Below, piece by piece: positions 18,384 to 27,367 of a DNA stretch of 64,000 nucleotides. The notes under the pieces were generated by a model that was not told the DNA's origin, ran no database searches, and worked only from the letters and a program-made list of their open reading frames with translations. Source of the stretch: Lachnospiraceae bacterium (GTDB lineage: Bacteria; Bacillota; Clostridia; Lachnospirales; Lachnospiraceae). A program made the translations under genes and the position numbers. The stretch covers positions 1 to 64,000 of the forward strand of contig CAAFXG010000192.1 in the NCBI GenBank assembly GCA_900766925.1, given 5' to 3'. The stretch's first letter is position 1, and each line of letters begins with the position of its first letter.

Positions 18384-18678
18384 AAATTACAATTCCCTCA
18401 TTATTAATAGATTGTAAAAGCTCCTGCTGAATCGGTAACTGCAAATCCACTATATCAAATTTCAATAATGTACTTGTTTCCTCGTCTATTCTAATTGAAA
18501 ATTTACTTGCATCTCCACCGAAAAAGGCTATGTCAATATCACTTCTATCCTTGTAATCTCCTCTGGCTCTTGAACCAAACAAAAAAACCTTTTCTACATT
18601 ACACTCTTCTGCAATTGTCTTAATCTCTTCGAGAACCTTACCGGCAATCCCTGTTTTTGATAAAGTATCCATTTTCAC
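18370..18678 (-). CDS. mntA: MntA-like minimal nucleotidyltransferase antitoxin
   Basis: A 102-residue MNT-fold nucleotidyltransferase. The signature GSX10DXD is present (FGSRARGD, then SDIDIAFF), providing the metal-binding carboxylates. It overlaps hepT by 14 nt and precedes it, as in known MntA-HepT pairs. The start is either the GTG at 18678 or the ATG at 18672; the sequence does not clearly decide. The antitoxin role is inferred from the pair. Confidence 0.75.
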   Translation of the reverse strand: MKMDTLSKTGIAGKVLEEIKTIAEECNVEKVFLFGSRARGDYKDRSDIDIAFFGGDASKFSIRIDEETSTLLKFDIVDLQLPIQQELLQSINNEGIVIYEKV

Positions 18679-18770
18679 CTATTTACCTGATAAATGTCAT
18701 ATAAATATTATTATATCCAACAATTCCCATGAATTTAAGATTATTCTACCATATCAAAAATATACTAACA

Positions 18771-18813
18771 ATAAAAAAAATACTTAACCCTGATATTAGG
18801 ATTAAGTATTTTA
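18771..18813 (-). terminator. Terminator of the tRNA operon
   Basis: A strong hairpin, AATACTTAA...TTAAGTATT with an inner CCT/GGG extension (arms about 18777-18790 and 18799-18812), followed on the minus strand by eight T. It lies directly after tRNA-Cys. Confidence 0.9.
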
Positions 18814-18814
18814 G

Positions 18815-18885
18815 AGGCGCGAGCCGGATTTGAACCGGCGATAACGGTGTTGCAGACCGGGGCCTTACCACTTGGCGATCGCGCC
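18815..18885 (-). tRNA. tRNA-Cys (GCA)
   Basis: 71 nt. The acceptor stem GGCGCGA pairs with TCGCGCC, the anticodon loop contains CTGCAAC, and the T arm GCCGG-TTCAAAT-CCGGC is present. The 3' CCA is not encoded. Last tRNA of the operon. Confidence 0.95.
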
Positions 18886-18900
18886 TAGTTATTTTATAAG

Positions 18901-18972
18901 CTCCCCGAGTAGGGCTCGAACCTACAACAACTCGGTTAACAGCCGAGTGCTCTACCATTGAGCTATCGAGGA
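18901..18972 (-). tRNA. tRNA-Asn (GTT)
   Basis: 72 nt. The acceptor stem TCCTCGA pairs with TCGGGGA (G-U pairs), the anticodon loop contains CTGTTAA, and the T arm GTAGG-TTCGAGC-CCTAC is present. CCA is not encoded. It lies between a tRNA-Asn-like remnant and tRNA-Cys. Confidence 0.95.
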
Positions 18973-19022
18973 ATATCATCTTTTATCCTCCAAACCAACA
19001 GTAAAACAGGGAACTCGCCGCA

Positions 19023-19048
19023 GTGCTCTACCACCAGCCTATCGAGGA
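19023..19048 (-). pseudogene. 5' fragment of a tRNA-Asn-like gene
   Basis: Read on the minus strand, the 26 nt begin TCCTCGATAG and end GTAGAGCAC, like the first part of the adjacent tRNA-Asn, with a few changes in the D loop. No anticodon arm, T arm or 3' acceptor strand follows. It is a truncated duplicate inside the operon transcript. Confidence 0.6.
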
Positions 19049-19122
19049 ATATTGTAAAAACGCAAGGTTGATTATATGAAATAATCAGGCATAAGTCAAG
19101 ATTAAATTTTCAACCTTGTTAA

Positions 19123-19210
19123 CGGAGATGGAGGGATTTGAACCCTCGCGCCGCGCGAACGACCTACACCCTTAGCAGGGGCGCCTCTTCAGCCACTTGA
19201 GTACATCTCC
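19123..19210 (-). tRNA. tRNA-Ser (GCT)
   Basis: 88 nt with a long variable arm. The acceptor stem GGAGATG pairs with CATCTCC, the anticodon loop contains CTGCTAA, and the T arm GAGGG-TTCAAAT-CCCTC is present. CCA is not encoded. First tRNA after the promoter. Confidence 0.95.
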
Positions 19211-19269
19211 AATGCCTAAATCCTACCAATTAAATGGTGATATTTAGTTGTGCGTCAACACGCTTAAAT

Positions 19270-19298
19270 ATAGTAGCAAATTAACATATATTTGTCAA
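19270..19298 (-). promoter_or_regulatory. Promoter of the tRNA-Ser/Asn/Cys operon
   Basis: On the minus strand a perfect -35 TTGACA (19293-19298) and -10 TACTAT (19270-19275) are 17 nt apart, about 60 nt upstream of tRNA-Ser. The remainder of the spacer to 19542 is AT-rich, with no gene. Confidence 0.85.
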
Positions 19299-19542
19299 TA
19301 CTATTTATATACATAATTGAAATTTTATATGCTTAATTGAAGTTATATTGTTTTTTTAATTTTTATATCACATAGCATCTATATAAGCATATTTTTATGA
19401 TTTTATCATACACTTTATTTCTAGTTTTTCTATCTTTATCCTACTTTCCACCGTTTATATCAGTTTTATGTCAACCAAAGTCGCATAATAGGATTAGTTT
19501 CCTGTTTTTCCTATTTTTATCCATGATCGACCTCTTTTAATT

Positions 19543-21252
19543 CTATTCGTATTTTATTAAAGTATTAATTCCATTTTCACCTTCAAGATAAAATACTGTA
19601 ATCTTATCTCCCGGCTGTATGAAAATTAATGTCTCATCCTCAGCAAAGGCTTCCTTGTATACTGCTCCGTCCGTATCTGTCACATATACAAATGTTTCGT
19701 TTTCCACATTGATAAACTTTATATCATCAACGGTAATCTTTTTGCTTGGCATATCCTCTGAAACCGATTTATTTCCGTCAAGAATACCATTTTCAGTCAA
19801 AAGCTTCTTATAGCTGGTAAGTGCATCCTTCTGCGTTGAACCGGTTGCAACAATATTATACTTCTCAACATTTACCAAAGCATACATCTTAACCAGACCT
19901 GCATTATCCTTAAGTACCATAATATATGTCGGTATTCCACTTATGTTTACGAGAGATGGGAAAGATGCCGTATATCCTAAATTCTGTACCTGACCCTCTG
20001 CGGAAGACATTGCTGAATACTCTTCCGCTCCTGCAATTGCAAAATATTTGCTCTCCGCAGTTCTTGAATTCATAAGGACAAAACCGATATTTGACTCATC
20101 ACCATTTACGGATGTAACACCTGTATAAACCCAGACATCATCATTCATTACAAGATAACCATAATCATCAGTTGTAACCTTACATCCCTTATTACCAAAG
20201 ATACTGTTGATGAATCCACCTGACAACATTCCGTACCAATCATATTTTGCACAGGCTAAATCGCCATCATACACTCTGTCAACCCAGCTTGGAACCTCAT
20301 TTAATGACATGTATTCACAATCACCTGTACATGGGTCACAAATTACTACTCCACTTACATCCTTTGCACCAAAAAGTCCCGCATTTGGAGAGAGTGTAGG
20401 ACAAATATAATAAGGATTTCCCTCATTGTCCAACTCGAAATAAAATCCGTTAAAATTATATGTAGGATATTTAAGCTGTACATGTCTCTGAAGATTCTCA
20501 TTGAAGCAGGCTGAAGGTGAATATTTTATCGCCTTCTCAAGCTGAACATATTTGGCTTCATTCTTAACAGGATCAACTAATACATAACCCGGAATTCCCT
20601 CACTCTTATTATTAAAATATTTAATAATTCCGGCATATTCAAGAGGTGCAACCTTCATCGGAACACCATTGTAATCTATTGTGCTATAGGTTTCACTTAC
20701 CTCGTACTGACTCACAACATTTGACAGTGAACCAATTGCCCTGTCACCGATTATCCTGGCACTATCCGTATCCATAAGTGCAATATTATTTATATTTTCA
20801 CTTTCCGGCATATCTGTAACAAAATCACCATCTGTTACATTAATTATTCCGGCGTACCTTGACGCATTAAACATTCTCGAAGAAGCGATGCTTCCGATAA
20901 CAAGAACAGCTAAACATATAATAACAATTATACCAATTGGTTTAGATGCCTTGGAAGAAATGCCGCTGAACGTGCCATTCGTAGTTGAAACCATCTTCTT
21001 CAAATCAAAGGTCATAATCCATAATATTATGAATGTAAATAACATCCAAAACCAAAAGCCTGTCGTAAAAATATTAATCGCAGGTGTCACAAAATAATAA
21101 AATAATGCTTCAATCAGAACCAGAAAAATAACCATGGATAATATGTTGCCCTTTCCGAGACCTGCAGAGCTTCCACCCTTACGTTTCTTAGACATCTTAT
21201 TATCAACATCATAGACAACCTTTACCTTTTTTTGTTTTTTCTTTTCTCCCAT
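19543..21252 (-). CDS. Large membrane-anchored protein of unknown function
   Basis: 569 residues. A very basic N-terminus (MGEKKKQKKVKVV) is followed by three likely membrane segments (about 38-56, 60-80 and 102-122) and a roughly 440-residue C-terminal part, probably outside the membrane, rich in beta-type sequence with several Cys (CDPCTGDC). I start it at the ATG at 21252, since GGAG lies 8 nt before it; an earlier ATG at 21270 lacks this. I do not recognise the family. It is monocistronic by spacing, with the tRNA operon behind it and the fumarase beta gene ahead. Confidence 0.75.
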   Translation of the reverse strand: MGEKKKQKKVKVVYDVDNKMSKKRKGGSSAGLGKGNILSMVIFLVLIEALFYYFVTPAINIFTTGFWFWMLFTFIILWIMTFDLKKMVSTTNGTFSGISSKASKPIGIIVIICLAVLVIGSIASSRMFNASRYAGIINVTDGDFVTDMPESENINNIALMDTDSARIIGDRAIGSLSNVVSQYEVSETYSTIDYNGVPMKVAPLEYAGIIKYFNNKSEGIPGYVLVDPVKNEAKYVQLEKAIKYSPSACFNENLQRHVQLKYPTYNFNGFYFELDNEGNPYYICPTLSPNAGLFGAKDVSGVVICDPCTGDCEYMSLNEVPSWVDRVYDGDLACAKYDWYGMLSGGFINSIFGNKGCKVTTDDYGYLVMNDDVWVYTGVTSVNGDESNIGFVLMNSRTAESKYFAIAGAEEYSAMSSAEGQVQNLGYTASFPSLVNISGIPTYIMVLKDNAGLVKMYALVNVEKYNIVATGSTQKDALTSYKKLLTENGILDGNKSVSEDMPSKKITVDDIKFINVENETFVYVTDTDGAVYKEAFAEDETLIFIQPGDKITVFYLEGENGINTLIKYE

Positions 21253-21413
21253 ATGAAAATCTCCTACCATATATTATTGCCGGATAAAAATCCTGCTTGA
21301 GCTATTCTATTACTAAAACAGCTCTCTTAATAAAATAATATATATTATCCCGTCAAACTTAAATCTAATTTTCACTACTATAGTTGATAATTAAAGAAAA
21401 AAAATCGATGTTA

Positions 21414-22034
21414 TTATAAATTTCTTCTACTCAGATACTCATCCACAGCAGTTTCATACAAATTGTTTCCCTCTGAATCAATAACCACTACAGCCGGAAA
21501 ATTTTCAACTCTCATTCTTCTTATTGCCTCTGTACCTAAATCATCATAAGCAATTACCTCAGCTTCTTTAATACACTTTGACAGGAGTGCTCCGGCTCCG
21601 CCAACTGCCGCGAAATAAACTGCACCATTTTTAACTATACCATCTATAACAGCTTCACTTCTCTTACCTTTTCCAATCATACCCTTAAGACCCTTGCCGA
21701 GTAAAAGAGGTGTATATTTATCCATACGGCTGCTTGTTGTAGGACCTGCGGAGCCAATTACCTGACCTTCCTTAGCAGGTGTAGGTCCAAGGTAGTAAAT
21801 TACATTATTGGTAATATCAAGTGGCAAAATACCGGATTCAAAAAGATTTACACCATCATAAGCTGCAACCTCCGGATTCTTCTCAACCGCCTCATTAATT
21901 GAATCATACATTCTCTTATGTGCGGCATCTCTTGCACTATAAACAATACCGGAAATATAAACATAATCTCCAGCCTTCAATGCCCTTGTTTCATCATCCT
22001 TAAACGGTACACTTATATATTTATTTCCATCCAT
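21414..22034 (-). CDS. Fumarate hydratase class I, beta subunit (TtdB-like)
   Basis: 206 residues, the C-terminal domain of Fe-S-dependent class I hydro-lyases. Visible motifs are GPTTSSRMDKYTP (substrate binding), IGKGKR and PAVVVIDSEGNNLYE. It works with the alpha subunit encoded at 23868-24710 to interconvert fumarate and malate (or a related pair such as tartrate). Unusually, a DUF4153 membrane-protein gene separates the two subunits. Confidence 0.9.
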   Translation of the reverse strand: MDGNKYISVPFKDDETRALKAGDYVYISGIVYSARDAAHKRMYDSINEAVEKNPEVAAYDGVNLFESGILPLDITNNVIYYLGPTPAKEGQVIGSAGPTTSSRMDKYTPLLLGKGLKGMIGKGKRSEAVIDGIVKNGAVYFAAVGGAGALLSKCIKEAEVIAYDDLGTEAIRRMRVENFPAVVVIDSEGNNLYETAVDEYLSRRNL

Positions 22035-22088
22035 TTGTCATCCTCTTTTCTATGTATTTATTATAAATTCAGTCAATTCATTATTAAC

Positions 22089-23834
22089 TCATTTCTCTAA
22101 AATATATCCTTCAATTCTAAGATTCTTATACTTCTTTAACTCTTTAATATATGAAAATGTAATATATTCAATATAAAAATCATGATTAATATCTATAGCT
22201 ACAATATACGGCTTTATTTCATTCCTTGACACATTATTATTATATTGATCCAAATAGTATTCAACACAAGCAGTAAAATCTATACCTTTAAATTCCATAC
22301 CACAATCAGAAAAGCTCAGATTATTTATATCTATCTCCTCATCATTATCAGAATAAAAATATGCATCTGCAGGATAAATCTTCGAATATCCCGATACATC
22401 CATACCCTTCGTACTTATACTGCCTGTTCTTTCAGAATAGTAGCTCCACATTTCTCTTTTGGCATCATTAACCATATCCGTATATTTGTCAAATTCATAA
22501 TATCTTTGAACAAATTGCTCAATCTGAGTATCAGTATAATTACGGTCAATATACTTCTTACCTTGAATATCATACTGCAAATAACTATATGCACCATATG
22601 CTTTCTCTACATTACTGTCAAAATTTTTCTTTAATATTTTACTCTGAGAAGCAAGACTGACATAGTCAAAATTAAGGAAAGGACACACAAATCCAATCAA
22701 TACTAATGACATTGCAACAAGTATTAATCCCTCGTAATGCTTGCCATAAACATTACTATCCATGCTTCCTTTTTTCTTCCTGACAAGAAGAATCATAAGC
22801 TCCCAGGCTTCATATATTATCTGGAAAATTATAAACATAATTGCTGCATACCTGTTAGCAGTAATTCCATATTCACCTATTCTCACACCTATAGCATAGA
22901 TTTCAAGAATAATAAATGGTGCATATATGTACTTCATAATTTTTATAATTCTATGATACAAATTAGGATTCTTGTCAGTATTATTTCTATCAAATGCCGT
23001 AAAGCTGTATGCTATTGTCCATATAGGAACACCCACTGCAAACAGATAAGCACATATGTCAAATATAGTATTTGAAGGTATCTCATTTGTTACAAATATT
23101 TTGATTATATACAAATATATTATCAAAAATGCAATAAGCAGACATGGTGTAAAAACATATAATACCACACCCTTAGTAAACCTTGAATTATCCTGATCTG
23201 TATCAATTAATGCCACAAGAGAAAATGGTAAATACACGGCGGCGGCAAGAAAATATTCGGTATACATGAGAAAATCCCAATAATCAAAATCTATTATCAG
23301 TTCATCAAACAACCATAGCAAAAGCAGGGTTGCAAGAAAAAGAGCAATAAACAACATCCACACCTTGAGTAATCCAAACAAAGCTCTGGCAACATAGGTC
23401 TGAAAGCTAATATTCTTATTTCTAATAATATGAACTAATGAAAAGCCTACTAAGAATACAAGATATACTACTATTACTTTTGAAAAATTATATGCGGGAT
23501 AACTATTCTCATCACTCTCATATACTATTTCCGTAGAAACAAAGGAAACCACTAACGAAGACACATATAAGATAATAATAAAAACCTTATTTGTATTAAA
23601 ATCCTGCTTCTTCTTCTGAAAAACCGTCTCAATAAAAAATGCACCTGCCATAAATACAGACAGGAACATCATACATTTCGAAAATGAATCATGGCTGAAT
23701 ACATCATTATCTGCCTCATTGATTATCATAAGAATAGCAACAACATAGCCTGTTATTATTGTAACAAGATATCTTCCATAAATGCCAATTGCAGTATCCT
23801 TTATTCTATTAAATGTACTTGAAAGCTTCCCCAT
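22089..23834 (-). CDS. DUF4153-like polytopic membrane protein
   Basis: 581 residues with roughly ten hydrophobic segments through about residue 400 and a hydrophilic C-terminal domain of some 180 residues (many Tyr and Asp). The family resembles DUF4153/DUF4173 membrane proteins of Firmicutes; no biochemical role is known to me. I start it at the ATG at 23834, for which AGGGA lies about 10 nt upstream; the alternative at 23852 is a TTG. It is placed between the alpha and beta subunit genes of fumarase on the same strand, with 33 and 54 nt gaps. Confidence 0.7.
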   Translation of the reverse strand: MGKLSSTFNRIKDTAIGIYGRYLVTIITGYVVAILMIINEADNDVFSHDSFSKCMMFLSVFMAGAFFIETVFQKKKQDFNTNKVFIIILYVSSLVVSFVSTEIVYESDENSYPAYNFSKVIVVYLVFLVGFSLVHIIRNKNISFQTYVARALFGLLKVWMLFIALFLATLLLLWLFDELIIDFDYWDFLMYTEYFLAAAVYLPFSLVALIDTDQDNSRFTKGVVLYVFTPCLLIAFLIIYLYIIKIFVTNEIPSNTIFDICAYLFAVGVPIWTIAYSFTAFDRNNTDKNPNLYHRIIKIMKYIYAPFIILEIYAIGVRIGEYGITANRYAAIMFIIFQIIYEAWELMILLVRKKKGSMDSNVYGKHYEGLILVAMSLVLIGFVCPFLNFDYVSLASQSKILKKNFDSNVEKAYGAYSYLQYDIQGKKYIDRNYTDTQIEQFVQRYYEFDKYTDMVNDAKREMWSYYSERTGSISTKGMDVSGYSKIYPADAYFYSDNDEEIDINNLSFSDCGMEFKGIDFTACVEYYLDQYNNNVSRNEIKPYIVAIDINHDFYIEYITFSYIKELKKYKNLRIEGYILEK

Positions 23835-23867
23835 TAGCAATCTTCCCTTCAAATATGGTATGGAATC

Positions 23868-24710
23868 TTACAGCTCTACCGTTAGGTGTCTGTTCACATG
23901 ACAGCACATATTTACCGCAAGCGGCATTCCTGCTATATGTGTCGCATATGTTTCAATATTTACCGCAAGAGCTGTTGTCTTACCGCCAAGTCCACCCGGT
24001 CCTATTCCGGTTGAGTTAATCATTTCTAATAATTCATCCTCTAATCTTGCAATGTGTTCTTTATCTGAATGTGAGGTTGCAGGACGTGTAAGTGCCTTCT
24101 TTGCCATCTTAGCTGCAAGCTCAAAATCTCCACCTAAACCAACACCTACAACTACAGGAGGACAAGCATTTGGTCCTGCATCCTTAACAGCCTGAAGAAC
24201 TGCCGCTTTAACACCCTCCTCGCCATCAGCAGGCTTAAGCATATAAACCTTACTCATATTTTCACTACCAAAGCCCTTTGGAGCTATTGTAATCGTAAGC
24301 TTATCTCCCGGTACAATATCATAATGAATAATTGCCGGAGTATTATCCTTTGTGTTCTCACGAATAAGGGGATCCTTGACAACGGATTTTCTAAGATAAC
24401 CCTCTGTGTATCCTCTTCTTACACCTTCATTGATTGCATCAGTAAGGTTCATACCCTCAATATGTAAATCCTGTCCGACATTAACAAAGAATACTGCCAT
24501 ACCGGTATCCTGACAAATAGGTGTCTTGTCCTCGGCTGCAATTTCCATGTTTTCAATAAGCTGATCAAGTATTTTTTTACCCAATACGCCATCTTCATTC
24601 TTTGCAGCCTGTCTAAGCTTTAAGTCCATGTCATCAGCAAGATACAGATTGGCAGAGATACACATCTCCTTTACTGTATCAATAATTATATCCGTATTAA
24701 TAGTTCTCAT
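23868..24710 (-). CDS. Fumarate hydratase class I, alpha subunit (TtdA-like)
   Basis: 280 residues, the Fe-S domain of class I fumarase. Likely 4Fe-4S ligands are the Cys in PICQDTGMAVFF, in GPNACPPVVVGVGLGG and in NMCCHVNRH. The ATG at 24710 lies 22 nt after the stop of an LRR secreted-protein gene. The partner beta subunit is two genes downstream. Oxygen sensitivity would suit an anaerobe. Confidence 0.92.
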   Translation of the reverse strand: MRTINTDIIIDTVKEMCISANLYLADDMDLKLRQAAKNEDGVLGKKILDQLIENMEIAAEDKTPICQDTGMAVFFVNVGQDLHIEGMNLTDAINEGVRRGYTEGYLRKSVVKDPLIRENTKDNTPAIIHYDIVPGDKLTITIAPKGFGSENMSKVYMLKPADGEEGVKAAVLQAVKDAGPNACPPVVVGVGLGGDFELAAKMAKKALTRPATSHSDKEHIARLEDELLEMINSTGIGPGGLGGKTTALAVNIETYATHIAGMPLAVNMCCHVNRHLTVEL

Positions 24711-24732
24711 GTAAATTATCCCTTCTGAAATA

Positions 24733-25869
24733 CTATTTGATTCTGACCTTTAATGTCTTACTATAGCTTCCCCATACCTTACTTGTGCCGGAATTAGCAT
24801 ACGCCCTCATTTTTATGTAATAAAGCTTCTTAGATTTTAAACCGGTTATTGTATAATTATCAGGATAAACATAATCATTCTCACTAAATGAATATCTTGA
24901 TATATTATACACATATATCTTCCTTACACCCTTCTTAAAATTCTTATCCTGTGAAATCAAAATTTGGAATCCCTTTACGCCATAATCATTTACAGCATTC
25001 CATTTAACCTTAACAGATTTCTTAGAATATGACTTTGCAGCTTTAATTTTTGCCTTTAGTGGTTTTGAATATATTGTACATTTTGCTGTACTCTTACCAG
25101 CTGTGTATTTAATTGTAGATTTACCATATCCAATAATCTCAATTGAACCATCTTCTTTAATTTTTAAAACATCCGGATTGCTTATTTGTGTATCTACAAT
25201 TCCGCCATATGTTTTATTTGTTTTCTTATTTAATACCTTAATATTTAAAGTTTTTCCCTTTGTTGTTGTTACACTGGTCTTATTAAGCTTTATCTTTACA
25301 TCTTTAAGCTTATAATTATAATCATTTTCCTTTGCATATTTTTCTGCATACGAACCGGAATTACATATGATTACTGTAAAATGCGAAAATGCACCCTCAC
25401 CAATACTTTTAACACTATCAGGAATTTCTACATTCTTAATATATTTGTTACCACAAAATGCACCTGCACCTATTCCTGTTACTGTATCAGGAATTTTAAG
25501 TAAATCCTGATATACAAACATATTCGATGCATCTGAATAAAAAGCACATTCTCCAATATAAACTACGCCCTCTTCTATCTCGATATAATTAACTGTCTTA
25601 TATGCCCATCCCGGATGTATAGTTCCTGGACAATCGTGATAAGGATCATCAAAGTCCATCATTTTTCCGTCAGAGCCCTCTATTGCTTTTATTGTCAAAA
25701 CAGTACGATAATAATCATTACTATCAACATTTTTATTTTCAATAGACCATTCAATTGATCCGTCAGTTCCACTATGAAACACATAACCTGCCTTACAATC
25801 CATAGCACCTATAAAGCAAATTAAAACAGCCATCAATATTCCAATAATAAATATAAATCGTTTTTTCAT
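24733..25869 (-). CDS. Secreted LRR (BspA-like) / Ig-like / Fn3 protein, paralog 1
   Basis: 378 residues. A signal peptide ends near residue 27 (MKKRFIFIIGILMAVLICF and on). Next come a BspA-type leucine-rich repeat region (about 85-190, with VVYIGECAFYSD, DTVTGIGAGAF and DSVKSIGEGAF), a bacterial Ig-like (Big_2-like) domain (about 193-270) and one fibronectin type III domain ending WGSYSKTLKVRIK. There is no LPXTG motif or C-terminal membrane segment, so it is probably released or loosely attached. It is a tandem paralog of the upstream gene, with which it shares an almost identical signal peptide and ribosome-binding region. Confidence 0.8.
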   Translation of the reverse strand: MKKRFIFIIGILMAVLICFIGAMDCKAGYVFHSGTDGSIEWSIENKNVDSNDYYRTVLTIKAIEGSDGKMMDFDDPYHDCPGTIHPGWAYKTVNYIEIEEGVVYIGECAFYSDASNMFVYQDLLKIPDTVTGIGAGAFCGNKYIKNVEIPDSVKSIGEGAFSHFTVIICNSGSYAEKYAKENDYNYKLKDVKIKLNKTSVTTTKGKTLNIKVLNKKTNKTYGGIVDTQISNPDVLKIKEDGSIEIIGYGKSTIKYTAGKSTAKCTIYSKPLKAKIKAAKSYSKKSVKVKWNAVNDYGVKGFQILISQDKNFKKGVRKIYVYNISRYSFSENDYVYPDNYTITGLKSKKLYYIKMRAYANSGTSKVWGSYSKTLKVRIK

Positions 25870-25886
25870 AATTACCTCACTGGATA

Positions 25887-27005
25887 TTATTTTACTTTTA
25901 CCTTAAGAGTTTTGCTATAATTTCCCCAAATTTTTTTTCCATCGACATTTACATACGGACGTATCCTGACATAATATGTCTTTTTTGATTTTAAACCTTT
26001 TATCGTATAATTGTTTTTATATTTCGTGTATGAAAATTCTAATAAATTATTAATATCTTCCTTTCTTACACCCTTTTTAAATTTCTTGTCCTGAGAAATA
26101 TAAATTCTAAAGTAAGCTGTACCCGGAACATTTTTGTTATCCCATACAAGCTTAACAGATTTTTTATTCAACGATTTTGCACTCTTTAGCTTTGGACAAA
26201 CAGGAATAGAATTTATTTTACAGCTTACCTTTGCTTTGCCCGAAATAAAAGTTATTGTAGACTTGCCATATCCAATAATATCAAATGTACCATCACTGTT
26301 TTGTTTGACTACATTTGAATTACTTATTTTTATTTGCAAATTGCCATCATATTTATTATTATTTTTTTTGTCTAAAACATTGATTCTGACTTTTTTATCC
26401 TTTGTAGTATTAATATTTGATTTATTAACCTTAAGCTTTACATTCTTTATTATATAATTATATCCATTCTCTTTAGCATATTCCAAAGCATATGAATTAT
26501 AATTACATTTTATTATTGTTGCCAAATCAAATGCATTTTTTCCTATCTTCTCTACACTATCAGGTATATCTACACTAAATAACTCAGTATTTCTGGCAAA
26601 TGCACCCTCACCAATACTTTTAACAGTATCCGGAATAACCACTGTATTCTGATTGAGATTAAATCTTACAGCATCTGAACAAAAAGCATAATCACCAATA
26701 TGTACAAATCCTTCTTCTATTTCAACCTTAGTAATAATTTTATTTGACCATCCTGAATATAAACCGGCACATCCGCTTATAGGATCCAGGTAATCGTTCA
26801 TGATTCCATCTGAACCCTCGCTAGGTTTTACATGTAAAGTATCTGAAGAATAAGCATAATCCGGATCTCTATCAATATACCATTCAACATTACCATCATC
26901 ACCGTAATAAGTTACTTTAACCTCTGCCTTACAATCCATAGCACCTGTAAAGCAAATTAAAACAGCCATCAATATTCCAATAATAAATATAAATCGTTTT
27001 TTCAT
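25887..27005 (-). CDS. Secreted LRR (BspA-like) / Ig-like / Fn3 protein, paralog 2
   Basis: 372 residues with the same order as its neighbour: signal peptide (one substitution in the first 27 residues), BspA-type LRR region (GFVHIGDYAFCSD, DTVKSIGEGAFA, DSVEKIGKNAFD), Ig-like domain and Fn3 domain ending WGNYSKTLKVKVK. The two genes are 17 nt apart and are probably cotranscribed. Outside the signal peptide they have diverged substantially, so the duplication is old or the 5' end has been homogenised. Confidence 0.8.
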   Translation of the reverse strand: MKKRFIFIIGILMAVLICFTGAMDCKAEVKVTYYGDDGNVEWYIDRDPDYAYSSDTLHVKPSEGSDGIMNDYLDPISGCAGLYSGWSNKIITKVEIEEGFVHIGDYAFCSDAVRFNLNQNTVVIPDTVKSIGEGAFARNTELFSVDIPDSVEKIGKNAFDLATIIKCNYNSYALEYAKENGYNYIIKNVKLKVNKSNINTTKDKKVRINVLDKKNNNKYDGNLQIKISNSNVVKQNSDGTFDIIGYGKSTITFISGKAKVSCKINSIPVCPKLKSAKSLNKKSVKLVWDNKNVPGTAYFRIYISQDKKFKKGVRKEDINNLLEFSYTKYKNNYTIKGLKSKKTYYVRIRPYVNVDGKKIWGNYSKTLKVKVK

Positions 27006-27087
27006 AATTACCTCCCCGGATATAATATTTCTTCAATTGATTATGCTAACATAATACTATATTAAAAATTTATATAAATTCATAAAA

Positions 27088-27119
27088 TACAAAGTATAAC
27101 CGTATTAGTCACACTTTGC
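27088..27119 (-). terminator. Possible terminator after the small membrane protein gene
   Basis: On the minus strand CAAAGTGTGA pairs with TTATACTTTG (two G-U pairs) around a 9-nt loop, followed by TATTTTATG. The T-tract is only moderate. Confidence 0.5.
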
Positions 27120-27139
27120 ATCTTAATTATTATATTTAG

Positions 27140-27346
27140 TTAATCATCCAGAAAATCATCATTATCCTTCATATTAACACCACGTCTTCTTCTGTTAATG
27201 TAACAGTTAATACTTGAAAAAATGTAAGCAACAAAAAGTATTACAAATATGACTGCTACCCAGTACATTGCAACAAACAGAAAATCTGTTATTCCATCAA
27301 TTTTACTTAAGCCTTCAAGACCCTGTATTAAATTATCTCCTGTCAT
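27140..27346 (-). CDS. Small single-span membrane protein downstream of gyrA
   Basis: 68 residues with one membrane helix (about 22-46, VAMYWVAVIFVILFVAYIF), followed by an Arg-rich stretch (RRRRG) and an acidic tail. It starts 21 nt after the gyrA stop, so it is probably cotranscribed with the gyrase genes. I recognise no family. Confidence 0.65.
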   Translation of the reverse strand: MTGDNLIQGLEGLSKIDGITDFLFVAMYWVAVIFVILFVAYIFSSINCYINRRRRGVNMKDNDDFLDD

Positions 27347-27367
27347 ATCAAGTACCTTCTTTCATAT

